Below are positions 45,033 through 54,494 of a stretch of 64,000 nucleotides of DNA, piece after piece (the stretch's first letter is position 1; each line of letters starts with the position of its first letter). Origin of the DNA: Roseburia sp. AF12-17LB (lineage in GTDB: Bacteria; Bacillota; Clostridia; Lachnospirales; Lachnospiraceae); assembly GCF_003479605.1 (NCBI RefSeq), contig NZ_QUHR01000007.1, positions 1-64,000 of the forward strand. The letters run 5' to 3'. The translations under genes and the position numbers were made by a program. Under the pieces are notes generated by a model that searched no databases, had not been told where the DNA came from, and was given only the letters and a program-made list of their open reading frames with translations.

Positions 45033-46664
45033 TTATTTTTTATAGTACATTCTTGCTTCATACGGACGAAGCACGGAAGAATCCTCTGTCTCTTTATAGT
45101 TGGAAATAAGAAGCTCCATATCCTCTGTCTCTTCCGTCAAAGGCATTTTAACGGTATTGCCGTAGAAATTGCAGACAACAAGCAGTGTCTCATCCGCATT
45201 TTTACGCTCATATGCAAAGATATTTTCATCCTCGGCTAACAGTAATTTGAAGCTGCCGTCCACCAAAACAGGATACTCTTTTCTAAAGCTTACCAGCTTC
45301 CGGTAGCAGTTGAAAATGGAATCCGGGTCATCTATCTGGCTCTTGGCATTGATGGTTTTATAGTTATCATTTACTTTTATCCAAGGTGTGCCTGTTGTAA
45401 ATCCGGCATTTTCCGTATCATCCCACTGCATTGGCGTTCTGGCATTATCGCGTCCCTTGGCATAAATGGAATTCATAACATCTTCCTTATCATAGCCCGC
45501 TGCGATACGCTCCTTGTATACATTCTGGATTTCAACATCCCGGTAATCTTCAATATTGTAGTGGACGTTTGTCATACCCAGCTCTTCGCCCTCGAAAATG
45601 TACGGAGTTCCCTGCATTCCATGTAATAAAACTGCCAGCATTTTTGCAGATTCTACCCGGTACTCCTTATCATTCCCCCAGCGGGAAACGATACGCGGCA
45701 AATCGTGATTATCCCAGAAAAGGCTGTTCCAGCCGCAGTTATAAAGCTCTGTCTGCCAGCGGTTCATAATCTGTTTCAACTTTAAGAATGGCAGCGGTGC
45801 CAAATCCCATTTATCCTTGCCTTCCTGCTGATCCAGTCCGATGTGCTCAAACTGGAATACCATGGAAAATTCACTTCCATCCGGATTACTGTAAAGCTTT
45901 GCCCGCTCCGGGTCTGCACCCCAGGCTTCTCCTACGGTAATTAAATCTCCCTTCTGGAAAGTTTCTTTGCTCATTTCACGGAAATACTCATGAAGTCTCG
46001 GGCCGTTTATGGTAATTTTCTTATCCGGCTCTTTTGCAATCTGGTCGATTACATCCAGACGGAAGCCGCCAACACCTTTTTCCATCCACCATAAAATCAT
46101 GTCATATATTTCTTTTCGCACCTGCGGATTTTCCCAGTTCAAATCCGGCTGTTCCGGCAAAAACTGATGGAAATAATACTGCTTTATTTCCGGTACCCAT
46201 TCCCATGCACTTCCACCGAAAACGGCTTTCATATCGTTTGGCTCTACGCCTTCTTCCCCATCTCTCCACACATAGTAATCATGATATGGGTTGTCCTTAC
46301 TCTTCTTTGCTTCCTCAAACCATCTGTGTTTATTGGAGGTATGATTTAAAACCAGATCCATAATGATGCGGATGTTGTATTTCTTTGCTTCTTTAATTAA
46401 AGCTTCCATATCTTCCACACTGCCGAACATCGGATCAATATCCTGATAATCAGAAATGTCATAGCCATTGTCCGCCTGCGGGGATTTGCAGACCGGTGAT
46501 AACCAGATCGCATCAATACCAAGCTTTCCAAGGTACTCCAGCCGCTCCATAATTCCTCTTAAATCACCGACTCCATCTCCATTACTGTCCTGAAAACTTT
46601 TTGGGTAAATCTGATATACTACTGCACTTTGCCACCATTTCTTTTCTGTTACGTTATTACTCAT
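45033..46664 (-). CDS. GH13 alpha-glucosidase (oligo-1,6-glucosidase type)
   Basis: 543 residues. GH13 regions are all present: DLVLNHTS, GFRLDVID with the nucleophile Asp, GEAWG with the acid Glu, and FWDNHDLPR. The residue after the nucleophile is Val, as in enzymes preferring alpha-1,6 bonds; Ala is usual for maltases. It cleaves isomaltose, panose or related oligosaccharides in the cytoplasm, having no signal peptide. AGGAGG precedes the start. No transporter is adjacent. Confidence 0.93.
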   Translation of the reverse strand: MSNNVTEKKWWQSAVVYQIYPKSFQDSNGDGVGDLRGIMERLEYLGKLGIDAIWLSPVCKSPQADNGYDISDYQDIDPMFGSVEDMEALIKEAKKYNIRIIMDLVLNHTSNKHRWFEEAKKSKDNPYHDYYVWRDGEEGVEPNDMKAVFGGSAWEWVPEIKQYYFHQFLPEQPDLNWENPQVRKEIYDMILWWMEKGVGGFRLDVIDQIAKEPDKKITINGPRLHEYFREMSKETFQKGDLITVGEAWGADPERAKLYSNPDGSEFSMVFQFEHIGLDQQEGKDKWDLAPLPFLKLKQIMNRWQTELYNCGWNSLFWDNHDLPRIVSRWGNDKEYRVESAKMLAVLLHGMQGTPYIFEGEELGMTNVHYNIEDYRDVEIQNVYKERIAAGYDKEDVMNSIYAKGRDNARTPMQWDDTENAGFTTGTPWIKVNDNYKTINAKSQIDDPDSIFNCYRKLVSFRKEYPVLVDGSFKLLLAEDENIFAYERKNADETLLVVCNFYGNTVKMPLTEETEDMELLISNYKETEDSSVLRPYEARMYYKK

Positions 46665-46784
46665 TTTGTCCTCCTAAACTTTCTTTACTTATTTTATCTG
46701 CTTGCTGCTTCCCTAATGCGGGCAACTAAAAACACCAAGGAGAAAACAACCCTGTGCGATTGCATTTCAGCCATTGTTTATGCA

Positions 46785-47666
46785 TTATAAATACTCTTCT
46801 AAAATTTCCGTATTCATTACTTCAAATTTATTTTCTTTCCATTGCATTTTTATCTTAACTGCTGCAGTCTGTCTGTCTAAAAACGCTTCATATAAAAATA
46901 TATCATCTCCATCCACTGCTATTTTCCATGCTTTTGAAGAACTCAATATCCTTTCTCCAACTTTTAAGTCTTTATAACAACTATCAAATTCTTCTCTTTG
47001 ATTTTCAGGTAGAACATATTCCTCTTCCAATCCCAATTCAGGACAGGTAACAAGAATTGTATTTTCCTGCTCCGCCTTTTCAATATAAATATCATATCCT
47101 GCAGAATATCGCATTCCGGTTTGCTTTCCCGGCAGATTCATTCTTGTGTACTCACTGCCATCTTTTCTCCAGATTGCAATTTCACTTCCACTCTGTATCC
47201 ATGTATTTCCTGTATGCTCTCCACAAAAGACAATCTCATTTTTCCCGTCTCCGGTAATATCCGCTCCCCATACTTCAAGACCGAGAAATGTATCATCAAA
47301 TGCTCCCAGTTCAAGGTGGTCACCATTTCCAAAGCAAATCGTATATACTTTCTTATTATCATTTCTGAAATACTGGAAAATACGATCTGTTTTTCCATCT
47401 CCATCGTAATCCTGATTTTTATAGTCTTCCTCAAATAATTTTACATTATCAAGATACCCTTCATACTCAGAAAGTGCTTCATCATAGCCGATATTTATTT
47501 TTTCATCTTTTGTATTGGCAATTTTTCTGTCAATTAACGAGTCATACTCTGTACTTATTTCATTCTTTTCCGAATCATCCAGTTCATCATCATAAGGAAA
47601 CTTATCATTTTTACACGCAGTCAACATGATACACATCACTAAAAATATACCAATATTTTTCTTCAT
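46785..47666 (-). CDS. Lipoprotein with calcium-type DxDGDG motifs
   Basis: 293 residues: lipoprotein signal (CIMLTACKN), acidic helical region (about 20-75), then a beta-rich domain with DYDGDGKTDRIF and ADITGDGKNEIVF, which resemble FG-GAP/EF-hand-like calcium loops. I recognise no named family. Its start overlaps the HAD gene stop by 4 bases. The role is probably extracellular ligand binding; that is a guess. Confidence 0.7.
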   Translation of the reverse strand: MKKNIGIFLVMCIMLTACKNDKFPYDDELDDSEKNEISTEYDSLIDRKIANTKDEKINIGYDEALSEYEGYLDNVKLFEEDYKNQDYDGDGKTDRIFQYFRNDNKKVYTICFGNGDHLELGAFDDTFLGLEVWGADITGDGKNEIVFCGEHTGNTWIQSGSEIAIWRKDGSEYTRMNLPGKQTGMRYSAGYDIYIEKAEQENTILVTCPELGLEEEYVLPENQREEFDSCYKDLKVGERILSSSKAWKIAVDGDDIFLYEAFLDRQTAAVKIKMQWKENKFEVMNTEILEEYL

Positions 47667-48496
47667 AGCAGCCCCAATTTTTCAAATGCATCATACAATC
47701 CATTCTTATCCACATCCCCGGTGACATAATCTGCCATAGCCTTTATCTCGTCTCCGCCGCTTCCCATGGCAACACCATAGCCACAGTATTCTAACATAGG
47801 AATATCCACTTTGGCATCCCCAAAAGCTATGGTATCTGCCACATCTGCATGAAGATATTCTAACAGATGCGCAATGGCATTGCCCTTGGTGATATTTTTT
47901 ACACCCAAATCTCCAAATAATGCAATTTCGCCGGCTCCGCCCCAGGTTCCAGCCTGCAAATCCGAAAATTCGGTCACGGCATCTTTATAATCCTGATACT
48001 GATTTAAGATAAAGCTTACTTTATTTACATCGTCCCGGTACAGTTCTCCATCAAAAATCATTTTCGGAAATGCATCCCGTACCTTTATTTTATCTGCGCC
48101 CTCTTTGCCTTTCCGCCTGGAATATTCCTGAATCACAGGTTCTCCAGCCTCTTCAAATCCGGCACTTGCAAACAGTCCTGCATTACTTTCCAGATAAAAT
48201 TCCAGTCCGCGCTCCTTTAACCAGTCCACAATATGGCGGCACTGCTCCGGCGTAATCATCTGGTGCATAACCACATGTCCATGATCTTCCACATAACTTC
48301 CGTTTCCGCCTATCATTCCATCCAGTCCGAGTTCCCAGATATTCTCATAGACTTCTGCTTTACTTCTTCCTGTGCAGATATACACTCTGTGTCCGTTTTC
48401 TCTTGCCTTCCGCACCGCAAGAACTGCTGATTCCGGCAAATGATTTTCATAATCCACCAAGGTTCCGTCAACATCCAGAAAAATGATTTTTCCCAT
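47663..48496 (-). CDS. HAD-superfamily phosphatase (Cof type)
   Basis: 277 residues with HAD motif I FLDVDGTLVDY, motif II CTGRS, a Cof-type C2 cap and motif IV FGDAKVDIPMLEYCGYGVAMG. These enzymes dephosphorylate sugar phosphates or flavin mononucleotide precursors; substrate cannot be read from sequence. First in a two-gene operon with the lipoprotein. Confidence 0.9.
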   Translation of the reverse strand: MGKIIFLDVDGTLVDYENHLPESAVLAVRKARENGHRVYICTGRSKAEVYENIWELGLDGMIGGNGSYVEDHGHVVMHQMITPEQCRHIVDWLKERGLEFYLESNAGLFASAGFEEAGEPVIQEYSRRKGKEGADKIKVRDAFPKMIFDGELYRDDVNKVSFILNQYQDYKDAVTEFSDLQAGTWGGAGEIALFGDLGVKNITKGNAIAHLLEYLHADVADTIAFGDAKVDIPMLEYCGYGVAMGSGGDEIKAMADYVTGDVDKNGLYDAFEKLGLL

Positions 48497-48693
48497 ACTG
48501 CCCGTCCTCCTACTCCTTTTCTTCTATCCTACCTGCATTTTTTGAAGAAATCAACATTTTCTTCTAATGTATTTAAATCGATTGGTCGATAAAGTTATTA
48601 CATGGATGGCATTTTATTTCAAGGGATTGATTGAGATAAAGTGTCTTTATTTTTTTCTGATGATTGCAAAAATGTATGGATTGTAAATTTATC

Positions 48694-49126
48694 AGGATAT
48701 TCAAAGTGTATCTGGGTTTTGACATAAAATACCGCAGCTCTAAGATACATGTTTTTCTTTTGTTTATTAAGCCGGTCTTTCCAATGTTTGACAAATCACA
48801 GGACTGTTCGTCGAAGTGCGGATGCATCTTAAAGGCTGTTAGGGGCACTTGGAATTTCGTCTGGCAACAGGCAACGCCGGCACAGGGAAGTGCCGGCGAG
48901 GCGCATATGAACACGGATGTGAATTTGCGCCGATTGCCAGACAAAAGATTATCCTGCCGAAATTCTTAGTGCCCCTTGCAGGCTTTATCCGCATCCGTAC
49001 CCGACGGACAGTACTGCGATTGTGTCAAAGCAACGGAAAGACAGCCTGACAGCAAGAAAAACATGTACCTAAGAACTGCTGGCATTTTACGCCAGATAAA
49101 CCCAGAATGCACTTTGAATCCCTGAA
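48694..49126. repeat. Long palindromic element, copy A
   Basis: About 430 bases forming one imperfect long hairpin. The left arm (48694-48858) pairs with the right arm (48959-49126): stretches such as CTGTTCGTCG/CGACGGACAG, GTGCGGATGC/GCATCCGTAC and GGGGCACT...AGTGCCCC fit. Inside, CTGGCAA (48861-48867) pairs with TTGCCAG (48934-48940) and encloses two hairpins: CGCCGGCAC/GTGCCGGCG (48875-48898) and GGCGCA/TGCGCC (48900-48931) with a conserved 20-base loop. The core recurs at 61300-61436 with compensatory changes. It fills most of the divergent gap between the HAD gene and the 49190 gene. Whether it acts as RNA or as a mobile DNA element is open. Confidence 0.8.
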
Positions 49127-49189
49127 ATCTTTACAAGTTACAAATATTCTTTTGCAATCACCAGACAACAACTTCTGAAAGGAGCTCTT

Positions 49190-50077
49190 ATGGCAATTAA
49201 CTCAATATGGAACAACAACTCCCCAATGGACTACCTCGGTTTTCTGTCCACTGACCCGGATAACAATACTGAGGATAACGAATGGCTGACTCATTTTCAA
49301 CAGCTTGTGCAGGAAAAGCTTTCTGAAATGAATGAGGATAAGGATTCTGCAGCTACGGTAAATCCGGCTGAAGAAATTGCAAAATGGAAAGAAAATATTT
49401 ATAACAAAATGAAAAATGGTAAAACCGAAGAGAGCTTTCAAATCGGTGGTCAGTCTTTCAGCATAAAGGAATGGGACAAGCTGTTAGACTCCTTTGATAA
49501 AGCGGAAGAGGCTTTACAGGAAGCTATTGAAGAGGACGAAGAAGTTAAGGATAAGGAAATGGCAGAGACAGCAAAGAAAAGCATTGTAAATGATACACCA
49601 GCCCAGCCTCTTATCGATATGCTTTTATCCGATACCCTTAAGGTTACGTTTCCGACAGATGCCACAAATGAATCTGATGAAGATGCGGAAGATGTATTTT
49701 ATATGGTTGCCATGGATGAAAAAGGTATCCGCTGCATCAAAAATGGGGCTGATACTTACGAATGGAAAATTGAATTTGAAGACGATTCCCAGTATGAGGC
49801 TGCCTGTGATTTCTTAGGCTGGGCTTCTCCACGAATGGACAAGCTTTTATTTGCAGCCCATGACAATTTCTGGATGGATTATCTGAACGGTGACCTTGAT
49901 GTAGATGCTTTTAAAGACTTCTTAGAGGGCACTAATAACGGCATTCCAAACTATGGCATTGGTGATGAGGAAAATATGTACATTGACGAGACGAAACTTC
50001 AGTGGACAAAATATATGAACCCTCTGGGTGCCCACTTTGGTACCCCGGAAGAATTATTTCCGATTCCGGAATTATAG
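49190..50077 (+). CDS. Unknown acidic protein
   Basis: 295 residues, soluble, very acidic, no signal or membrane segment. The N-terminus SIWNNNSPMDYLGFLS is followed by a helical, Glu/Lys-rich middle (about 30-125) and a folded C-terminal region with many aromatic residues. I do not recognise a family. AAAGGAG precedes the ATG. The palindromic element lies immediately upstream. A surface protein gene follows after 140 bases. Confidence 0.75.
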   Translation: MAINSIWNNNSPMDYLGFLSTDPDNNTEDNEWLTHFQQLVQEKLSEMNEDKDSAATVNPAEEIAKWKENIYNKMKNGKTEESFQIGGQSFSIKEWDKLLDSFDKAEEALQEAIEEDEEVKDKEMAETAKKSIVNDTPAQPLIDMLLSDTLKVTFPTDATNESDEDAEDVFYMVAMDEKGIRCIKNGADTYEWKIEFEDDSQYEAACDFLGWASPRMDKLLFAAHDNFWMDYLNGDLDVDAFKDFLEGTNNGIPNYGIGDEENMYIDETKLQWTKYMNPLGAHFGTPEELFPIPEL

Positions 50078-50217
50078 ATTAAATACAATAAAACAGGCAC
50101 TTTTTTCTGTCAAAACGGGCATGTCCAAAGAAAAATGAAATTGGTAAAATAAAATCGTAAACCTTGATTTTGTCGGTTTGAATCTTACTAAAAATCATTA
50201 AAAGGAAAGGACGAATT

Positions 50218-52329
50218 ATGGGAAAAAGAAAAAAGTTACTAGGTTTGGTTTTGGTAGTCTGTATGTTGTTTACACTGACACCGATAACTTCCCGGGCAGA
50301 TGTTACAACAGAGAAATGGACAGATTTTACAGCAGCTGACTTTGCTGGCGGCAGCGGTACAAAGAATGATCCATATCAGATTGCTACGGCAGGACAGCTT
50401 GCAAAGCTGGCATCAGAAGTAAATTCTGGAGTACCTGAGCAAACACATTCGGGGGAATATTTTAAGTTGACCGCTCCAATTGATTTGAGCGGAAAGAGAT
50501 GGATTCCTATCGGTTATGGAAATGCAAGTTCCAAAGCTTTTTCAGGATATTTCGATGGAAATAATCAGGTCATTACAGGCTTATATGTGGATGAACGGGG
50601 AAATAACGTCTGTGCCGGCTTGTTTGGTGTCGTAGTAGCTGTATCTGATGAAACAGTACTGAAAAATTTCTGTATTGAAAATGCTACCATCTATGCCGGA
50701 AATTCCACGGATGCAAGTGCCAGTCCGGATATTTACGGTGCCGGAGTGCTGGTAGGTTCGCTTACAACGATGGGTGGTTCCAGAGCTACCTTTGTTGGAG
50801 TAGAAAACTGTCAGGGAACCGGACAGGTAGACTCCAAGATGTATGCCGGAGGGCTGATTGGTGATGCAAGCCGTGCCCATGTTTCGGATTGTTCCGCGGA
50901 TGTTACTGTGACAGGAAGGTGTATCAGTGGTGGATTCATCGGAAATGTTTTCCAGGGCTCCTACAAAAACTGTACCGCCAAAGGCAGCGTATCCGGAGGA
51001 TGGTCAACCGGCGGGTTTGCCGGATGTGTATTTGAGTCCGACGCCAGTGTGGAAATAGAGCATTGTGCATCTTATGGCAATGTTGAGGCAAATAACTGGA
51101 ATACCGGTGGTTTTGTCGGATATCTGGAAAAAGGAAAGATTCGTAACAGTGTTTCCTATGGTAATGTAAAGAGTACGGTGGCAGGCTGGGAGCCGAAAAC
51201 CGGTGGCTTTTCCGGTACAAATACCAAAGGAAATATTCAGAACTGTAATGCTGCAGGTACTGTAACAGGTTCTCATCCAACAATTGCACCGGGTGGATTC
51301 ATTGGATATGATAATAATGGCACCACTGCTGGCTGCGCTTTTGATAAAAAGAAGAACCCTTCACTCAATGCTGTAGGTGCGGATAGTGGAACACCTGGTT
51401 CCAACCAGATTAAGGCAGCAGACACAACCTCCCTGCTCTCAAATATCTGCGGCAGTTATCTTGGCGGACATACACTGTCTAAGGTTGACAGAAAAGAAGC
51501 AACTCATCTGACAGAGGGAAATATACAATATTGGGTCTGTGCAAATTGCGGTGGTTATTTCAGTGATGCAAGTGGAGCAAATATGATTACTTCTTTGGAT
51601 GTTGTAATCGCAAAATCAGCAGAGCATACAGCAGACCGTACCGGATGGCATTCCGATGCGGATAATCATTGGAATACCTGTGAATGTGGTGAAAAAATAA
51701 ATCAATCCGGACATAGCTTTACCTGGGTAATCGACAAGGAAGCTACGTCTACGGAAAAAGGTTCTAAGCATGAGCAGTGTACAGTTTGTAATTATGCTAA
51801 AACTGCAGTCGAAATCCCGCCGGTAAAAACCGGAACTGAAGAAACCAAAACTTCTTATAAAATTATAGAAGGATCTGAAAGCAGCTATGTCCTGCAGAGT
51901 GGCAACAGCCTTACCATCCGGGTGGATGCAGAGTTCTCTAAATTTGCCGGAATCAAAGTAGATGGTGTTCAGATTGGAAAAGATAATTATGATGTGAAGT
52001 CCGGTTCAACCATTGTTACTTTGAAATCCTCTTACCTGAATACACTGACTGCCGGAACACATAACCTGGAAATGTTGTGGACAGATGGTTCTGCAAGTAC
52101 TACGTTTACCATCCAGGCAAGCGTAAACCAGAATCCAGACAATAAAAATCAGGAAACGGCTACAGCCTCAAATACCCAGCCTGCAACTCAAACTAATACA
52201 AAGCAGACTACGGATAAGTCTCCGAAAACAGGGGATTATAATAATCCTTTGGTATGGGCGGCATGGCTGATTGTTTCAGAAATTATTATTGCTAGTACCG
52301 TTTATTATCGTAAAAAGAAACATTTGTAA
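50218..52329 (+). CDS. GLUG-repeat surface protein with sortase-type anchor
   Basis: 703 residues. Signal peptide (about 1-28), a domain beginning WTDFTAADFAGGSGTKNDPYQI, then about six GLUG-type repeats recognisable as GGLIG, GGFIG, GGFAG, GGFVG, GGFSG and GGFIG (about 215-365). A Cys/His-containing middle region (SKHEQCTVCNYA) and an X2/Ig-like module (about 555-640) follow. The end is SPKTGD, a hydrophobic helix and RKKKHL, a variant LPXTG anchor as used by clostridial sortases. Probably an adhesin or glycan-binding cell-wall protein. Confidence 0.85.
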   Translation: MGKRKKLLGLVLVVCMLFTLTPITSRADVTTEKWTDFTAADFAGGSGTKNDPYQIATAGQLAKLASEVNSGVPEQTHSGEYFKLTAPIDLSGKRWIPIGYGNASSKAFSGYFDGNNQVITGLYVDERGNNVCAGLFGVVVAVSDETVLKNFCIENATIYAGNSTDASASPDIYGAGVLVGSLTTMGGSRATFVGVENCQGTGQVDSKMYAGGLIGDASRAHVSDCSADVTVTGRCISGGFIGNVFQGSYKNCTAKGSVSGGWSTGGFAGCVFESDASVEIEHCASYGNVEANNWNTGGFVGYLEKGKIRNSVSYGNVKSTVAGWEPKTGGFSGTNTKGNIQNCNAAGTVTGSHPTIAPGGFIGYDNNGTTAGCAFDKKKNPSLNAVGADSGTPGSNQIKAADTTSLLSNICGSYLGGHTLSKVDRKEATHLTEGNIQYWVCANCGGYFSDASGANMITSLDVVIAKSAEHTADRTGWHSDADNHWNTCECGEKINQSGHSFTWVIDKEATSTEKGSKHEQCTVCNYAKTAVEIPPVKTGTEETKTSYKIIEGSESSYVLQSGNSLTIRVDAEFSKFAGIKVDGVQIGKDNYDVKSGSTIVTLKSSYLNTLTAGTHNLEMLWTDGSASTTFTIQASVNQNPDNKNQETATASNTQPATQTNTKQTTDKSPKTGDYNNPLVWAAWLIVSEIIIASTVYYRKKKHL

Positions 52330-52347
52330 ATAAATATTACCCCATAA

Positions 52348-52410
52348 AAATGCTCTCTATGTAACAAACTGTATCATTTTACAGGAAACGTTATATAGAG
52401 AGCATCTTTC
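52348..52410 (+). terminator. Terminator of the GLUG protein gene
   Basis: A 15-16 bp stem built on ATGCTCTCTAT/ATAGAGAGCAT with one G-U pair and a 28-base loop lies 20 bases after the stop. The T-run is short (CTTTC). Confidence 0.65.
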
Positions 52411-52632
52411 ATTCCGTCAAAAATGCTCCAATATGGAACCATTGTATTACCAGAAAATGATGGTCATGTTATCAAAAAAGGAGTACCGGGATTGTAGTGT
52501 GCATGATTGTGGTGTCAGGAAGAAAAGATGTGCTATACGCCCCACTTGTGATATACTTAAATATATCTGGAATCATTAAAGCAATCAAAAATTGGGATAG
52601 GAAAATTTTTCATTGAAAGGAACGGGGATACG
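52411..52632. other. Intergenic region before the LuxR remnant
   Basis: I see no gene, repeat or clear promoter here beyond AT-rich stretches around 52545-52575. Confidence 0.4.
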
Positions 52633-53474
52633 ATGATATTATCGGACAGAGCCGTACTTCCTTTAACCGGAAGCACATTTGAGCCAGGAAACGCTGAAAA
52701 AGTAATTAAAGAAATGGAAGATAAAGAATCAGCACAGATTGCATTAGCAGAATATTATTACTTTTCTGCCAATGCAGAACTGTGTGCAGAGACTGTGAAA
52801 CCATATTTGTCACAAGAAGATATCATGCTTCGTTTATCTGCAGATATGCTCTATACCTTTGCCAATCTGACAATTGGAGATTCCAAAGCGGCACAACAGG
52901 CCAGAGATTGTTTGCAATCAGCCTTCTGGCACATGAAACTTATTTAAGGCAGGAATATGCCCGGGCAAAGGGGCTTGTTCAGGGAGCTTTTTTGATGGCA
53001 GATACGACATATCCCATACCCATAATATATCTGAACTGTGTGCAGGCAATGTGTCAGATTAATCTGAAAGAACAAAAAGAAGCCATACACTCAGTAAATT
53101 CTGCATGGGAAATGGCCAGACCGGATAGATTTTGGGAGCCATTTATTGAGTATCATGGGCTGTTACAGGGATTATTGGAGGTCTGTGTCCGAAAAAAAGA
53201 ACCAGAGATTTATAAGCAGTTGGCAGGCGGGATAATCTCATTTAGTCGTAGCTGGATGAAAATCCACAATCCTAAGATGCAAAAAACAGTGACGGATCTC
53301 CTGTCTCCATTGGAGTTTTCCATTGCAATGCTGGCATGCCGGAACTGGACCAATCAGGAAATTGCAGAATATTTAGGATTTTCAATAAACACAGTTAAGC
53401 ATTATGTATCAGGAATTCTGGAAAAGTTAGGTATCGATAAACGGGATAAAATTAAAAATTTTGTAAATCAATAA
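52633..53474 (+). pseudogene. LuxR-type regulator with a frameshift
   Basis: Frame one gives an N-terminal helical repeat region (from ATG 52633, behind GGAACGGGG) and stops at 52947. A second frame continues the same kind of helical repeat (LLAHETYLRQEYARAKGLVQ) and ends with a LuxR helix-turn-helix (RNWTNQEIAEYLGFSINTVKHYVSGILEKLGI), stopping at 53474. The switch falls near 52905-52930. No slippery heptamer is visible, so this looks like a one-base indel that disables the gene, or a sequencing error. Intact length would be about 280 residues. Confidence 0.75.
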
Positions 53475-53493
53475 TATACGAAGGAGAAGGTTT

Positions 53494-54453
53494 ATGATTG
53501 TAAAAAGATATGTGAAAAAGAGTACCATCTACATTATTGCTGCCGTTATGGCGGTCTTAACTGCAGGAGCCCTGTATCTTGGAGTGGTTCATCGTTTTAC
53601 TTATGGGGCAAAGTATAAGAACTACACCACCTGGTCTGCACAGGTTCTCTCTCTGAAGGAATACAAACATGAGGACAGCAATGATAATGTTTATTACCAC
53701 TACTCGGCTTTTTTAACCTATAACGTGAACGGAACGGTTTATACTCCGGTTACCGATGAGGTCTTTACGGAAGAGGATGTTCCGATGGAAGGCGAAAAGA
53801 TTCCGATTTTCTACAATAACAGTGACCCTGATAATTATGTGCTTGTCAAATATGACTGGTTGACGAAGTCCTATATTCCTCTCAGTGACAAAGGCGATGT
53901 CTGGCTTTTTACAGCATTTCTTCTGCTGGGATTTGTTCTGCTTCTGATTCCGATGAATCTGGAAAATGACCAGGTGCAGGGCGTCATGATTGGAAGCGGA
54001 CTTCTGCTCTTTGGTCTTGATGGTATCGTAATGGGTACTATTATGCATAAATTTCAAATGTTCTTCCTGGCTATCTTTGGTATCTTCGGCGGCATTATCC
54101 TGTTCCGCTACCTCTTTATTCCAAAGGAGAAACGCCAGAAAGCCGATGCGGTATCTGCATCCCTGCGGCTGTTCAAGGTTGTTGATATTTATGTAAATCC
54201 ACAGACCGGTGTGAAAACCGTGGTATTTTCCATGCCGGAAAATAACGGTGCGACCTATGAACTGTTTTCCCTTGACGATATTTATAATCAGTATAACTAC
54301 GGGGATATGTATCAGATTGACAAGACGGTTCTCTTAGGATTTGGTCTGGGACGACAGATTAACGGCTCTTATACCATTGACATCAACGGTCTGAACCCTT
54401 CCCATATACAGCCTTTGAACCCCCTTCTTAAGAAAATGTTTTCACGAGTATAA
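53494..54453 (+). CDS. DUF3592-domain membrane protein
   Basis: 319 residues: membrane helix near 12-32, an extracytoplasmic DUF3592-type beta domain (SAFLTYNVNGTVYTPVTDEV to IFYNNSDPDNYVL), two or three further helices (about 137-210) and a soluble C-terminal region. Function of the family is unknown. It starts 19 bases after the frameshifted regulator and ends just before a terminator. Confidence 0.78.
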   Translation: MIVKRYVKKSTIYIIAAVMAVLTAGALYLGVVHRFTYGAKYKNYTTWSAQVLSLKEYKHEDSNDNVYYHYSAFLTYNVNGTVYTPVTDEVFTEEDVPMEGEKIPIFYNNSDPDNYVLVKYDWLTKSYIPLSDKGDVWLFTAFLLLGFVLLLIPMNLENDQVQGVMIGSGLLLFGLDGIVMGTIMHKFQMFFLAIFGIFGGIILFRYLFIPKEKRQKADAVSASLRLFKVVDIYVNPQTGVKTVVFSMPENNGATYELFSLDDIYNQYNYGDMYQIDKTVLLGFGLGRQINGSYTIDINGLNPSHIQPLNPLLKKMFSRV

Positions 54454-54454
54454 A

Positions 54455-54494
54455 AACTGCGAGGGACACGTAAATCGTGTCCCTCTTGTTTTGT
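54455..54494. terminator. Terminator between converging DUF3592 and helicase genes
   Basis: GAGGGACACG-TAAAT-CGTGTCCCTC is a perfect 10-bp hairpin followed by TTGTTTTG on the plus strand. It may also stop helicase transcripts. Confidence 0.88.

Noticed and set aside
48664..48969. Open frame of 101 codons through the left arm and core of element A
   Set aside because: It runs through the palindromic structure, has no ribosome site and has no counterpart frame in copy B.
52905..52935. Programmed frameshift in the LuxR gene
   Set aside because: No slippery heptamer or stimulating structure is apparent; a simple indel is more likely.
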